Below are positions 33,267-44,800 of a stretch of DNA of 64,000 nucleotides, in pieces. Source of the DNA: Amia ocellicauda. Its lineage: Eukaryota; Chordata; Actinopteri; Amiiformes; Amiidae. The stretch covers positions 2,474,501 to 2,538,500 of the forward strand of contig NC_089864.1 in the NCBI RefSeq assembly GCF_036373705.1, given 5' to 3'. The translations under genes and the position numbers were made by a program. Positions within the stretch are counted from its first letter, which is position 1. The number at the start of each line of letters is the position of its first letter. The notes beneath the pieces are model-generated. The model saw nothing but the letters and a program-made list of their open reading frames with translations, had not been told where the DNA came from and made no database searches.

Positions 33267-35998
33267 AGAGCGCTGTGGACAGTCACCTCAGTGTGTGTGT
33301 GTGTTACAGAACGCTGTGGACAGTCAGCTCAGTGAGTTGAGGCAGCGGGATCAGGAGCTGGAGTCTCTGCGTCGAGCCAACCGGGAGAAGGACAGAGACC
33401 TGAGCCGCCTCAACACAGTGCTGCACAGCAACCTGGACACCATCGCGGTCAGTCTCTCTCTCAACACTTTCAGACTGTAACACACCCTGACTGTGCATAA
33501 TACAGAACAGCACGATATAACCGTATAGAGCATTGCGGTCCAGCCCGGCCCAGTCTCAGTGTGTCTATGTGTGTGTGCAGGAGCTGCGTGCCGAGCTGTC
33601 CCGGCTGACCCAGGCGCTGGAGGAGCGAGGGAGGGCGGCGGAGAGAGAGAGGGAGGCCTGGCGCCTCAGAGACAGCCTGCACCGCTCTCTGCTGAAGGAC
33701 AGAGACGCCCTCGTCGGCAGCCTGCAGGGGGCGCTCAGCACCAGCCAGAAAGACGTGCAGGTACTAGAGAGAGGAGAGGGGGAGAGATGATGGGTGGATT
33801 ATTTAATCAATAGATGGGTAGAGATAAATGGGTGGATTGACAGACAGGGAGAGAGAGTGAGAGAGAGTGCAAGATATGTAAAAAAAAACTGAACCCTCTC
33901 CCCAAGACCAGCAGAGGTCAGAGGTCAGAGGTCATGCATTGTGTTGGCTCTTGAGAACAGAGCCCAGCTACACATCCACAGCCTTGCCACCAGAGGGCAC
34001 AACATGGCCGCCACTAACGCCAGCACCGCACTGGTGGGATGTGGCTTCAATCTGTCTATAGATTGAGAAGTGGCATTTTATACATTAACATTGTATACAT
34101 ATGGTTTTAATGCAGAGTGACTCATAAAAGAGAAGATACTGCCACCTGTCACCAACTTTCATAAGACTTTTGTGGATGGAGCAAGTGGGAAGCTGCAGCC
34201 CAAACAGGAGGAGGTTTTGTTGAAAGTGTTGAGTTGGTGAGCGGAGTCAAGAGGCATGGAAGTGATGCTCAGGGGTGTTCAGTGTGCGCTTGTATGATTC
34301 TGTAAAACCCATTCGACTCCTCTTGTGCTGGCTGACGCGGGTCTGTCAATGACTTAATTTCGCGTCGGCTGTTTTTTCTGAGCAGTCCTGTCCCGTTCCT
34401 GTCTCCCCACCCCCCCGCTCCCCCAGGCGCTGTCCCAGTCAGTGATGGGTCTGGGCGTGGAGGGGAGCGGGGCGGAGGGCCAGCTGGCTGGGCGGCTGCA
34501 GGAGAAGGAGGCCCTGCTGGAGCGCCTGCTGAGGGAGCAGAAGGAGAAGAGCGAGGCCAGGTGGCAGGAGGTGGAACAGCTCTCCGCCGTGCTGGACGAC
34601 ACCATGGCCACTATACAGGTACCGAGGGACAGCGGGCAGAGCTGGGACAACGTACTGCAGAGTCCTCTGTCTCTGTACTGTAGTAACCTTTCTTTCAGCG
34701 CTCGCCTCTGTATGGAGTGCAGTAAGGGCTACCGGCTCGACTCTGCAGGCGCTGTTGGCTGTGCTTTTGCGAACCTGCAGGAGATGTTTGTCAAATGTCA
34801 AAAATTCAAGTTCTTATTTGAGGTTTAATTCTGTAGAGCCCATTCTTTATGGCATAGAAAGCCCTGTGTGTTTATCTCTCCATGCATTCACAGCCCAGGT
34901 GAAGCTCCCAGAGAGGCTAATGACCAGGCCCAGGTAGCTATAGCTGGTGCAGAGCTCCGGGGGGCTGTTGTCCAGGGTTGTCTGTGTCCCTGAGATCTGG
35001 CTTTCTTCTAGAAAACCATAACTCTGGTCTTGTCCAGATTGGTCTTGTCCAGATTGACTCCCAGGGCCCAGGTCCAGCAGGGCCAGAACAAGCACGCTTT
35101 TTCTCTGATAAAAAAAAAGCCATTTAGTGAAGTTGTCTTCAGTCAGGCGAGCTTTTCTGAAGTGTGTGATGGTTAGTCTAGGAGACGCGTTCTCATTTCA
35201 GAATTGATGGCGCAATGTAACAATATGTGTTTAGTGTCCTGTGTGTTATGCTGGGATGATGTGAAATATTGGTGGTAAAAAAACACTGGGAAAACACATT
35301 TACTGGGCAACGCTGTCATGTAACGTAATTCCAAGACACTGTTCCAGCAACGTTTCCTTTTGAGAGCAGATTAATAACTGATGACCTGCATTCTGTCTGT
35401 CAGACATCAGGCCTCACGGGAGCACAGGCATGCTGATTCATATGACCCCCAGCACCCTGAGGGGCAGTCCGTGGCACATCTGCATGGCACTGGGTCTCTA
35501 CAGAATCACTGTGTCTGATGGATTTACATCCCTAACCAACACAGGGTCTTTACCTTCCCTACCAGAAGTAGAGGAGAACAGCCCTGTATGTTCCAACTCT
35601 CTCTCTCTCCCTCCCTCCCCAGGTGCCGAGTGACGGTCAGGCGGTGTCCTCAGTCTGGGCTCAGCTGGGGGAGGCCCGCAGGCAGCTGAGGGAGAGGGAG
35701 AGCGAGGGCAGAGAGAGGGAGAGGGAGTGGCGCAGCGAGAGGGAGGAGAGAGAGCGAGAGGAGCGAGTGTTGAGGGAGAGCCTGGAGAAACGAGACAAGC
35801 TCATACAGGTCAGCGCAGAGTCCTGCAGAACGACTGGCACAGCAATAAGAACAACTATAACAACAATAACACCCCCCCCCCCTCTCTCTACAGCAAGTCC
35901 TGAGTGACTCGGAGGAGAGGGAGCGGCTGCTGAGCGACCTGCAGCACAGCCTGCTGACCCTGCAGGAGCCCCGCACTGCCCTCAAACACACCCTGTGA
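27263..35998 (+). CDS. Myomegalin (PDE4DIP)-like coiled-coil protein
   Basis: Exons: 27263-28501, 28593-28727, 29914-30024, 30192-30314, 33310-33447, 33581-33760, 34427-34618, 35623-35808, 35894-35998. All introns are phase 0, giving 802 aa. The N-terminus has a putative zinc-binding module: CRACG near residue 7, [38 protein letters not shown]. From memory this matches the N-terminus of short myomegalin (PDE4DIP) isoforms, which act at centrosome/Golgi microtubule sites. Residues about 130-410 are Ser/Gly/Arg-rich and low complexity, encoded by very GC-rich DNA. From about 414 the protein is predicted coiled coil ([33 protein letters not shown]). The model ends ALKHTL. The alternative start at 27,284 is internal (M8). 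The gene fits an MHC-region ohnolog of PDE4DIP (1q21) and CDK5RAP2 (9q33), but assignment within the family is uncertain. Intron 4 holds the extraordinary exon-start array. Confidence 0.8.
28728..29913 (+). other. Intron 2 of the myomegalin-like gene
   Basis: A 1.19-kb intron. It contains short tandem motifs (GGACAGGTGTTCTGTACTGCAG, 28,860-28,950; ACTGGACTGG runs, 29,100-29,200). A CTGTCTCTCTGTGTGTCTC-rich 3' part (29,760-29,905) leads into the acceptor. No further exon is supported. Confidence 0.6.
30354..33309 (+). repeat. Amplified splice acceptor/exon-start array with (TG)n spacers
   Basis: About 54 copies (counted by eye) of TTACAGAGCGCTGTGGACAG followed by TCACCTCAGTG and a (TG)n tract of variable length; the period is about 40-70 bp. 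The last unit is the true exon 5, which begins TTACAG|AACGCTGTGGACAG and then leaves the repeat. The unit is therefore the exon's own acceptor plus its first 24 bases. Unit variants (GCGCTG, CTCTG, GCGCAG, GCACAG; GTGAGTG versus GTGTGTG after CTCA) occur in the same order near 30,590-30,900 and 32,440-32,880, showing block duplication. Most copies keep an AG acceptor. Several keep CA|GTGAGT, a plausible donor, 22 bases later. The array is open in all three plus frames because neither TG repeats nor the unit contain stops; those frames are not genes. Confidence 0.97.
34840..35100 (-). mobile_element. LINE reverse-transcriptase relic in intron 7 (antisense)
   Basis: The minus strand reads [17 protein letters not shown] and AVNAWRDK, like the TTSYTYLGL.I..SG.F..AVN.L..KA block of L2/jockey-type LINE ORF2. 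The relic is short and isolated. Confidence 0.65.
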
Positions 35999-36583
35999 CC
36001 GAGACTGGGAGACAACACAACTGTACAACTGCCTTACAGAGAGACAGAGAGACTGGGAGACAACACAACTGTATAACTGCCTTACAGACAGAGACATTGC
36101 CTAGCACTAGACTTACAATAGAGCATAATACTGGAATAGGTCCACTTCCTATAGACTCCCTCACTGCCGGGAGGGTGGATAACCAATCCCAGACAGAGAG
36201 ACAGTCAGAGTCACGGCCACAGCTCTGCCAAAGACAAGGTCGGGGGGCGTTGGATCTGGATGAGCTAATATGAGATGCCTCCTGTATCTGCCAGTTTATA
36301 CAGGGAGGCCCCCCTCCCCCGTCCCCTCTGTGAGTGAACTGGATGAATGTCAGAGAGAATCGGGGACTGGGGACGGGTGTGGTGACGGGGGGTGACGTTG
36401 CTGAAAGGTGTCAGTCAGTGATGTCAGTATTTATCTTGTCACTCACTGTCTCTGAGTCTCTACTGTAGCTGCCAAATACTGACTCTGGAAAACTCCCAGT
36501 CCACTGCACACTGATCCTGACTGTGGGTGTGTGAGAGAGCTGCTGCCAAATACATCCCCTGGGGACGATTAATACTGCATTCA

Positions 36584-36653
<70 letters not shown>

Positions 36654-38757
36654 CTCTCTGTCTCTCACACACACACACATTTCTCTGTGCTGACCTCCTG
36701 CTCTTGGGGTCTCTGGGACACAGTTAGTTTCTAGTGTGATAGAGTAGTGACGATACGGGGGAGGGTCTTACAGGGGCGGTGTCTAGGGTCCAGTGTACTG
36801 TATTTAAATGATTGAGCTGCATGGTAATTCTTGCACAAGGGGCGGTGGGGTGTGCCTGGGGTGTTACAGGGCTGAATATCTCCCACAATGCACTCAATGC
36901 ATAACCTTTATTTTAAAGCCATAATCTCTCTTTACAAAAGAAAAATAATAATATATAAGCTAAGGTTATGATTGTGACTGCCAGGGGAAACGCATGTCCG
37001 AGTGAGGTATCTTTTCTGGGGGGTGGGGTTAAGACTTATTTTTATATACTTTGAATCTTTCCTGTTCCTGTTATTATAAAGCTGTACAGAATCCCTGCTC
37101 TGCGTCTGTCTGTCTGTCTTTCAGAGGTTCAGAAATGATTTTAAAACGGAAAAACTAGGTGAGATTTAATTTTTAGAGAAACAGAAAAACATCTCACCGC
37201 AGGTGTAAAGAAAGGAAACGGTGCTCAGCCAGTTTGCTGTAAGATAATGAGCACATGTCCGGATTTCTGAGAATGATCTTGCGGCGAGTATCCCTGTCTG
37301 TACACTGTAGCTCAGACAGCAGCGGTCTGCCCATCCTTGTCTTAAATAACACGCCATGCATACGAGTCCAGTTAAAAATAGAGATTGAAATACTCGCCAA
37401 ATTGACTTCATATCATGGCACTAGGGACGCCAAATGTAAAACAATACACGCTTTTTCGGGGGCAGAAGGGGGCGTTATTACAAAGGGTGTCCTGACAAAC
37501 TGCGCTTCCCTACCAGGATGAGCTGCCCGGTGTCTGAAAACAACGGGTTACCGGTTGAAATGAGTTGCCCCGACTGAAAATATGAGTCAGCTTATCCTGT
37601 CACACATAAAGCACCTGTCTGAATGGGCTACCAGCTGTTTTTCAACACGATTACTGTATTTTAACACTTAAAATCCGAGGCAGCTCATCCTGTCGGACAG
37701 AAGGGACTGTACTAGAAGCTTTCAAACCCTATGCATCTCATCCTGTCATCTATGGGTAATAGCAACTTGGTCACTATGACATTACACGGTCAAAATCATT
37801 TTAAATGTACATAATTATTACCAACACATGTATGGGCGTGTTCACTGCGCATGCGTACTTTCGCTAGGCAGCTCATTGTGACGAAGTAGCTGAGTTTGTC
37901 ACAACGCCTGTATATGCCCGGGGGGTCCGGGGGCACTGTCCGGGGCAGACGGTTTTTGGAGAATTGATTGTTTAAGCTAAGATTGAAGCAAATTACAAGG
38001 AGAACGCAAAGCGAATTTAGCAAGGGTCGCTTTACTATCACCATTCAAGAAATCGTCTGTCGCAGCAGAAATCACAGGGAGTGGCACTGGCATGCGAGAT
38101 CACCAGGACCTGCACCATACCGAGAGTGGCATCAGCTAACATGTGTCTCTGTGCTTCTGTATTGTCCTTTGTCAAGTGTGCTGCGTATTTAAATGCACAC
38201 TGACATGAAGCGGTCCTATACAGCTCCAGCAGCACCAGTGCAGTACAGTAATAGTACAGTAATAGTACAGTATACAGCGCTGCGTGTTGCGCACAGGCAG
38301 GACGTTAGTAAACATTTTCCTATGAATATTCAGTGTGGAGAGATGCATTCCTGAAATGAACTTATTTCCATTTCCTCATCCTTTGAGGATACGTCAGACC
38401 AAAATCAGTTGTATCAACAGGTGGCACTGCCGCTCCCTAATCATGCAAGGAGCGCTGTTTTAAATACACAATTTTGAATGATGTTTACAAATCGCAGGGC
38501 TGTTGAAATGGAAAACCTTTTTTTTGTATGTGTGTGAATCATATCCTGCTTACCAAACATTGTTCTAGGAAACCCTGATAATGTGTAAGCTATTCAGAGT
38601 TTCCCTTTTTACAAAAATGCCCTAATAGAACTGATCTCCAGGCTGAAGGTTCCCTGTACTATCTACAAAGGAATTGACCACATCATGTGATTTTCTGTAA
38701 TGTGTGTTGGTATGTGTGCCTATTAAATCATTATTTTCTTAACTTATATTATATATA
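35999..38757. other. 3' UTR of the myomegalin-like gene and intergenic DNA
   Basis: A roughly 51-bp unit (ACTGGGAGACAACACAACTGT...CTGCCTTACAGA) is present twice in tandem at 36,003-36,095. A (CA)n run lies at 36,592-36,650. From 36,700 to 38,757 I recognise no gene. A GCGCATGCG word occurs near 37,848, in a less AT-rich patch. No clear poly(A) signal is seen. Confidence 0.5.
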
Positions 38758-38965
38758 CAGTGAGGGGAAAAAAGTATTTGATCCCCTGCTGATTTTGTAC
38801 GTTTGCCCACTGACAAAGAAATGATCAGTCTATAATTTTAATGGTCGGTGTATTTTAACAGTGAGAGACAGAATAACAACAAAAAAATCCAGAAAAATGC
38901 ATTTCAAAAAAGTTATACATTGATTTGCATGTTAATGAGGGAAATAAGTATTTGACCCCTTGGAC

Positions 38966-39979
38966 TTAGTACTTGGTGGCAAAACCCTTGTTGGCAATCA
39001 CAGAGGTCAGACGTTTCTTGTAGTTGGCCACCAGGTTTGCACACATCTCAGGAGGGATTTTGTCCCACTCCTCTTTGTAGATCCTCTCCAAGTCATTAAG
39101 GTTTCAAGGCTGACATTTGGCAACTCGAACCTTCAGCTCCCTCCACAGATTTTCTATGGGATTAAGGTCTGGAGACTGGCTAGGCCACTCCAGGACCTTA
39201 ATGTGCTTCTTCTTGAGCCACTCCTTTGTTGCCTTGGCTGTGTGTTTTGGGTCATTGTCATGCTGGAATACCCATCCATGACCCATTTTCAATGCCCTGG
39301 CTGGGGGAAGGAGGTTCGCAACCAAGATTTGACGGTACATGGCCCCGTCCATTGTCCCTTTGATGCGGTGCAGTTGTCCTGTCCCCTTAGCAGAAAAACA
39401 CCCCCAAAGCATAATGTTTCCACCTCCATGTTTGACGGTGGGGATGGTGTTCTTGGGGTCATTCCTCCTCCTTCAAACACGGCGAGTTGAGTTGATGCCA
39501 AAGAGCTCGATTTTGGTCTCATCTGACCACAACACTTTCACCCAGTTCTCCTCTGAATCATTCAGATGTTCATTGGCAAACTTCAGACGGGCCTGTACAT
39601 GTGCTTTCTTGAGCAGGGGGACCTTGCGGGTGCTGCAGGATTTCAGTCCTTCACGGCGTAGTGTGTTACCAATTGTTTTCTTGGTGACTATGGTCCCAGC
39701 TGCCTTGAGATCATTAACAAGATCCTCCCGTGTAGTTCTGGGCTGATTCCTCACCGTTCTCATGATCATTGAAACTCCACGAGGTGAGATCTTGCATGGA
39801 GCCCCAGACCGAGGGAGACTGACAGTTATTTTGTGTTTCTTCCATTTGCGAATAATCGCACCAACTGTTATCACCTTTTCACCAAGCTGCTTGGCGATGG
39901 TCTTGTAGCCCATTCCAGCCTTGTGTAGGTCTACAATCTTGTCCCTGACATCCTTGGACAGCTCTTTGGTCTTGGCCAT
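38966..39979 (-). pseudogene. Tc1-like transposase, inactivated by two stops
   Basis: The frame spans 338 codons from [11 protein letters not shown] to a terminal TAA with no frameshift. It carries in-frame TGA stops at codon 169 (39,473-39,475, where the partner copy at 60 kb has Trp) and codon 292 (39,104-39,106, probably from CGA). Domains: N-terminal helix-turn-helix ([12 protein letters not shown]; second unit [11 protein letters not shown]), catalytic aspartates in WSDETKIE and HDNDPKHT, and the final acidic residue in [11 protein letters not shown], a DD34E arrangement. The element could be moved only by an active relative. Confidence 0.93.
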
Positions 39980-40021
39980 GGTGGAGAGTTTGGAATCTGA
40001 TTGATTGATTGCTTCTGTGGA

Positions 40022-40118
40022 CAGGTGTCTTTTATACAGGTAACGAGCTGAGATTAGGAGCACTCCCTTTAAGAGAGTGCTCCTAATCTCAGCTCGTTAC
40101 CTGTATAAAAGACACCTG
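40022..40118. repeat. Internal hairpin of the Tc1-like element
   Basis: Two 46-bp arms are perfect reverse complements around a five-base centre. The same structure, with a few mismatches, is in the second copy (about 61,002-61,098). It is therefore a constitutive part of this family and not a local accident. Confidence 0.9.
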
Positions 40119-40345
40119 GGAGCCAGAAATCTTGCTGATTGATAGGGGATCAAATACTTATTTCCCTCATTAACATGCAAATCAATTTATATCTTTTTTG
40201 ATATGCATTTTTCTGGATTTTGTTGTTGTTATTCTGTCTCTCACTGTTAAAATACACCTACCATTAAAATTATAGACTGATCATTTCTTTGTCAGTGGGC
40301 AAACGTACAAAATCAGCAGGGGATCAAATACTTTTCCCCTCATTG

Positions 40346-40775
40346 TATACACCGATCAGCCATAACATTATGACCACTGACAGGTGAAGTGAATAACACT
40401 GATAATCTCGTTATCATGGCACCTGCCAGTGGGTGGGATATATTAGGCAGCAAGTGAACATTTTGTCCTCAAAGTTGATGTGTTAGAAGCAGGAAAAATG
40501 TGCAGCGTAAGGATCTGAGCGACTTTGACGTGGGCCAAATTGTGATGGCTAGACGACTGGGTCAGAGTATCTCCAAAACTGCAGCTCTTGTGGGGTGTTC
40601 TCGGTCTGCAGTGGTCAGTACCTATCAATAGTGGTCCAAGGAAGGAAAAGCGGTGAACTGGCGACAGGGTTATGAGCGGCCAAGGCTCATTGATGCACGT
40701 GGGGAGCGAAGGCTGGCCCGTGTGGTCCGATCCAACAGACGAGCTACTGTAGCTCAAATTGAGCTCAGTTGAGCT
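40346..40775 (+). mobile_element. Second Tc1-like family, 5' fragment
   Basis: It begins TACACCGATCAGCCATAACATTATGACCACTG, a terminal repeat different from the adjoining element. It then encodes on the plus strand a degraded transposase N-terminus ([37 protein letters not shown]). An internal TAG follows STYQ, and the fragment stops where an AGTTGAGCTACTGG repeat begins. It abuts the neighbouring Tc1 element at the shared TA. Confidence 0.85.
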
Positions 40776-41275
40776 ACTGGAAGGCCAGTACCAGTACAGA
40801 CCAGTAGAAGTACTGAAAACCCAGTAAAGCTACTGGGAGACCAGTACCAGTAGAAACCAGTAGAGCTTCTGGGAGAACACTACCAGTAGAGACCAGTAGA
40901 ACTACTAGAAGACCAGTACCATTACAGACCAGTAGAGGTACTGAAAACCTAGTAGAGCTTCTGGGAGAACAGGACCAGTAGAGGTACTGAAAACCCAGTA
41001 GAGCTACTAGCAGACCACTACCAGTAGAGACCAGTAGAGCTTGGGGGAGACCAGTACCAGTACAGACCAGTGAAGGAACTGAAAACCCAGTAGAGCTACT
41101 GGGAGATCAGTACCAGTAGAGACCAGTCAATCCACTGGGTGACCATTAACAGCACAGACCAGTAGAGCTATTGTTTCCAACTCAATCCAGTAGACCAGTT
41201 CAGCTGTCCAAAAACCCATTTGAAACCAGTTGGTACAGGTCACCAGTAGAAACCAGTAGAAATTCTACTGTAATT
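40776..41275. repeat. Minisatellite of CCAGTAGAG/CTACTGGGAGA words
   Basis: Variants of GACCAGTACCAGTAGAGACCAGTAGAGCTACTGGGA repeat irregularly for 0.5 kb. It replaces the missing remainder of the second Tc1-like fragment. Confidence 0.85.
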
Positions 41276-41879
41276 TCCACTAGGGAGCCTCTGCAGTCGT
41301 CCAAATCAGCAGCAGCGGCGCCTCAGTGACCCTGAACCCAAGCTCTGAGACGGACCATCTGCTGGAGGGGGGAGGGGCGGGACCAGGGCAGGATGAGTGT
41401 GAGGTCATCAGTGAGCACCAGAGGCCAAAGCCATAGAGCCGGAGTGGGCAAGCCTGGTCACAGGAATGCTGTTTGTGCACAGGAATATCTTCTACAACTG
41501 CATTGGAGGCTTTGAAAAGCACTGAGACTGGAGCTCTGTTACTGCTGCCTTCCTCACCAGTACAGTCCTGCCATCTGCGTGTCCTGCCATCAGCTCAGGT
41601 GTCTGTAGATGTGAAGTAAATCTATCATATGAAGAAACAACTTTTTACATTTATATATTTATATACAAATTTCTATAATTTACTGTGGTACTTACGCAGG
41701 AGATTTATATTACAGATTCAGCTGTGGAGTATTTATGTGCTGTATCTGTTATTTATATTGTCACGTCTTTCTTTCGTTCAGCGTGGGTCTATATAATATG
41801 TCATGACAAGGATCGCCGCATAACTCAAGCACATTTATTACCTTCTCCTCTCCCTCTTGACACTGGGAAAGAACTGCTC
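41276..41879. other. Unassigned stretch before the gypsy element
   Basis: About 600 bp without a recognisable gene or repeat family. A short AT-rich segment lies at 41,630-41,680. It may include part of the retroelement after its truncated end. Confidence 0.5.
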
Positions 41880-44800
41880 CTATGCTGAAGTTAGATGCGT
41901 CTGTGTCAAATATGAATTTAGCTTTAGAAGAGGGGTATGCTAGTAAGGGGGCCGCGGTTAGTCTGCTCTTTAGCTCCTCAAAAGCCTGTTGTTGTGCATT
42001 GTGCCACTGAAACTCTATCTCTTTCTTCAGTAGCTGGTTTAGTGGACTTGCAATCTCTGCAAATGCAGGAACAAAACGGTGGTAGTAATTGCACAGTCAC
42101 ATAAATGCCTGTAAGTCTTGCACTGTGGTGGGTGGGCTCCAAGCTTGACATCTTTTATTAGTGCTGGGTTTGTCTTTATGCCCTGCCCATTAACTACGTG
42201 TCCCAGAAAAAGAACCTCATCTCTTAGCAGGTGGCACTTTCAAGATTTGAGCTTAAGCCCATAGTGCTTGAGTTGCTGGAAGACCATGGCCAGATGTTTG
42301 AAGCTCTGCTCTACTCCAGTTCCCAGAATGATGATGTCATCCAGGTAGATCAGTAGTGTCTGCCATTGTAATCCTTGCAGGACCAGCTCCATGGCACTCT
42401 GAAAAGTACTTGGGGCATTGCAGAGCCCGAAAGGCATCCTAGTATACTCAAACAGCCCGTACTTTTTGAAGAATGCAGTTTTAAGACAGTCCTGTCTGTC
42501 CACTTCAATTTGCCAATATCCACACTGAAGATCTAGTGGAAAAATGTCCCAGTTCAGTGTCACTGGCTGCAAAGATCGATTGGTACTCTAAAAGTAAGGC
42601 TATGATTTGTTCTTGTTGGGCCACAGTAAGTCCCTCACTTGACACAGCAAAAAGACCTTGGAGGTGTTCTGGCAGGTCCATGGAACTCACAGGTTGCACT
42701 CTCCGTATGAGGGTTGGTGTAAGCTCTGTCTCTACTTTGGGCTGTTGACATTCCATCTGTGTGTGTGTCAGCGTCGCAGGAGCTATATCTGGCAGGCCTG
42801 GATAAGCTTCTACAAGAATACCCAGGCAGGTACCCTGAAGCAAGTTTATACGAGACGTTACAAACCCTCACAGGCACTTGATTGCCCATATGGACAAGAA
42901 CACTGCCTGAAGAGATGCCATCAGCAAAGCCCACTGGTTCCAGTACTGCTTGAACACCCGGTTTAGGGTTTTCTACAGCACCCCACACATCGCGTTCACT
43001 CTGTGGTGGGAAGGTTGTAGTTTGTTCCATATACACTCTTGACACTATGTAGTCTTGGACAGCACCCCCAGTTATGCATGTTGGCACAGGTTCTCCACCT
43101 GTAAAGACTTTGCCTCCTCCATGTATGGTTATGTTGTCTGCTAGCATGAAGTCCAAACCCAGTAAAATGGCATCTTGAATTGGAGCAACATAAACTTCCC
43201 ACTTGAAGGTCTTGCTGCCAATTTTTAATGTCACAGATATTCCGCCCAAGGCCATCATTTCCTTCCCTGATTCTGCATTATGAAGTCGAACCGTCCTGGT
43301 GTTCATCTGCTCTCCAAGCTTCAACTGCTTGTAGAATTGTTTGGAGAGGATGGTGGCCTCCGCTCCAGTATCTACTACAGCATTGACAGGCAAGTGGTTT
43401 ACAAGCACAGGGATTTGTAGGCTGGGTCCGTGGCTAGTTGTCCTAGCCACAACAACAATAGGAGACTTGGTAAGGTGGTTTCCTTTCTTTTCACAGTCCT
43501 TAGCATGGCCTCTAACATTGTCGGCCAGGTCCGGGCCGCTGGACCCCAATTAGTTTCCCTCTCTCGGGGTGGGGCTAGGGGACCTTGAGCAGTTGCGCCG
43601 GTAATGTCCTTCTTCACCACAGCAGAAACAGGCTCCTCTTCCTGTTGCGGTAGGGCTTGGTGACCAGAATGTGGTGGTCCTTGCAGGGCTGGGTGGCTGC
43701 CATACTGCATCTCTTCCCCTGCCCCCCTCATGGGTAGCGTTGTTGGGGCGGCTTCCTTGGCCTGAGGAAGAAGCAGCAGGGGAGGGCACACTCCTATTAA
43801 CAACACTATCAAGAGCTACCTGTAATTTCTCCACTTTATTTAAAATAGCTTGCAGCTGCTCAGTAGTAGCATAGGATGGAGCCTGGACTTCGGGGTGTCA
43901 AAGGTGCATCACCCTTCTCCGCATCAGCTTTGTTATCAGCCCAGGAAATGCGTCGTGCCCTTCCTTTTACATCAGGGTCCCGGCCAAGTGTTGCTCTATA
44001 ATTGTACTCATGGGCCTCCACAAGCTCTTGTGCCTCCACCAGTGTCAGTGGGTCCTTGTTCATCACCTCATATGCCACCCTCTGACTTCTAAGGCCCTTG
44101 AGGAAAATGTCAGCCGCCATTTGATCCTGCAATTCAAGATCCACTCCTGGATAGGCTAAGGTGACTAAGCGGTCGCACCTCCTCTGCAAACTCGGGCGAT
44201 GACTCCTTGTTTTGGCGGAGCTCACCAAGTCGCCTGCGGACTGTAGTTGGGGGGTCTGTTTGACCAAAACGCTGTGTGAGCTGCTAGGAGAGAGTAGTCC
44301 TCCCTGACATGCTCTGGGAGTGAGCACACGTACCTAATAGCAGCTCCTCTTAGACATTCATGAAGTCTGTCAACCCTCTCTGCGCCAGTCCAGGCATGTC
44401 TCCGTGCTGCCCGCTCAAATGGGATGAAGAATGAATCCCATTCTTCCTTGCCATCAAAATTAGCTAGCTTGACATTGGAGCAGCATGAACTTGTGGAGCG
44501 ATGCATATTATATGTCTGATAACTGTCAACATTATTCCGTGACATACTGCTATCCAAGCCCACCGGTGGTGACGGGCTAAGTGTGCTGGGTCCCTTGGCT
44601 GAAACATAGTGGTGTGTGCTCAGGTCTGGACCAGTCTCTAGGTCATCCAATTGTGTGAAAAGCTGACCACCGGATCTCCTGTCTGGAACATGGCACCGTG
44701 TGGATGGTTCATGAACAGGACTGTCTGTGTGTCAACTTGGCATAGGGCCTGAGCTGCGAGTTCTCTGGCGTATGACTTCAAGCTCAGGGGCAAACTGCTG

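Larger units (their letters stand above)
38758..40345 (-). mobile_element. Full-length Tc1-like transposon
   Basis: A 1,588-bp element between TA dinucleotides (38,756-38,757 and 40,346-40,347). Ends are CAGTGAGGGG and CCCCTCATTG. Long terminal inverted repeats of about 200 bp are visible (GTATTTGATCCCCTGCTGAT, AATGATCAGTCTATAATT and more). An internal perfect hairpin (40,022-40,118) repeats ACAGGTGTCTTTTATACAGG...GTGCTCCTAATCTC in inverted form just upstream of the transposase start. The transposase frame is on the minus strand. Confidence 0.95.

Noticed and set aside
30358-33480. Very long open frames of alternating Cys-Val with repeated [10 protein letters not shown]-type words (up to 578 codons)
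   Set aside because: They arise because (TG)n and the repeat unit lack stops in every plus frame. The array is intronic between two clean phase-0 exons, so no protein is claimed.
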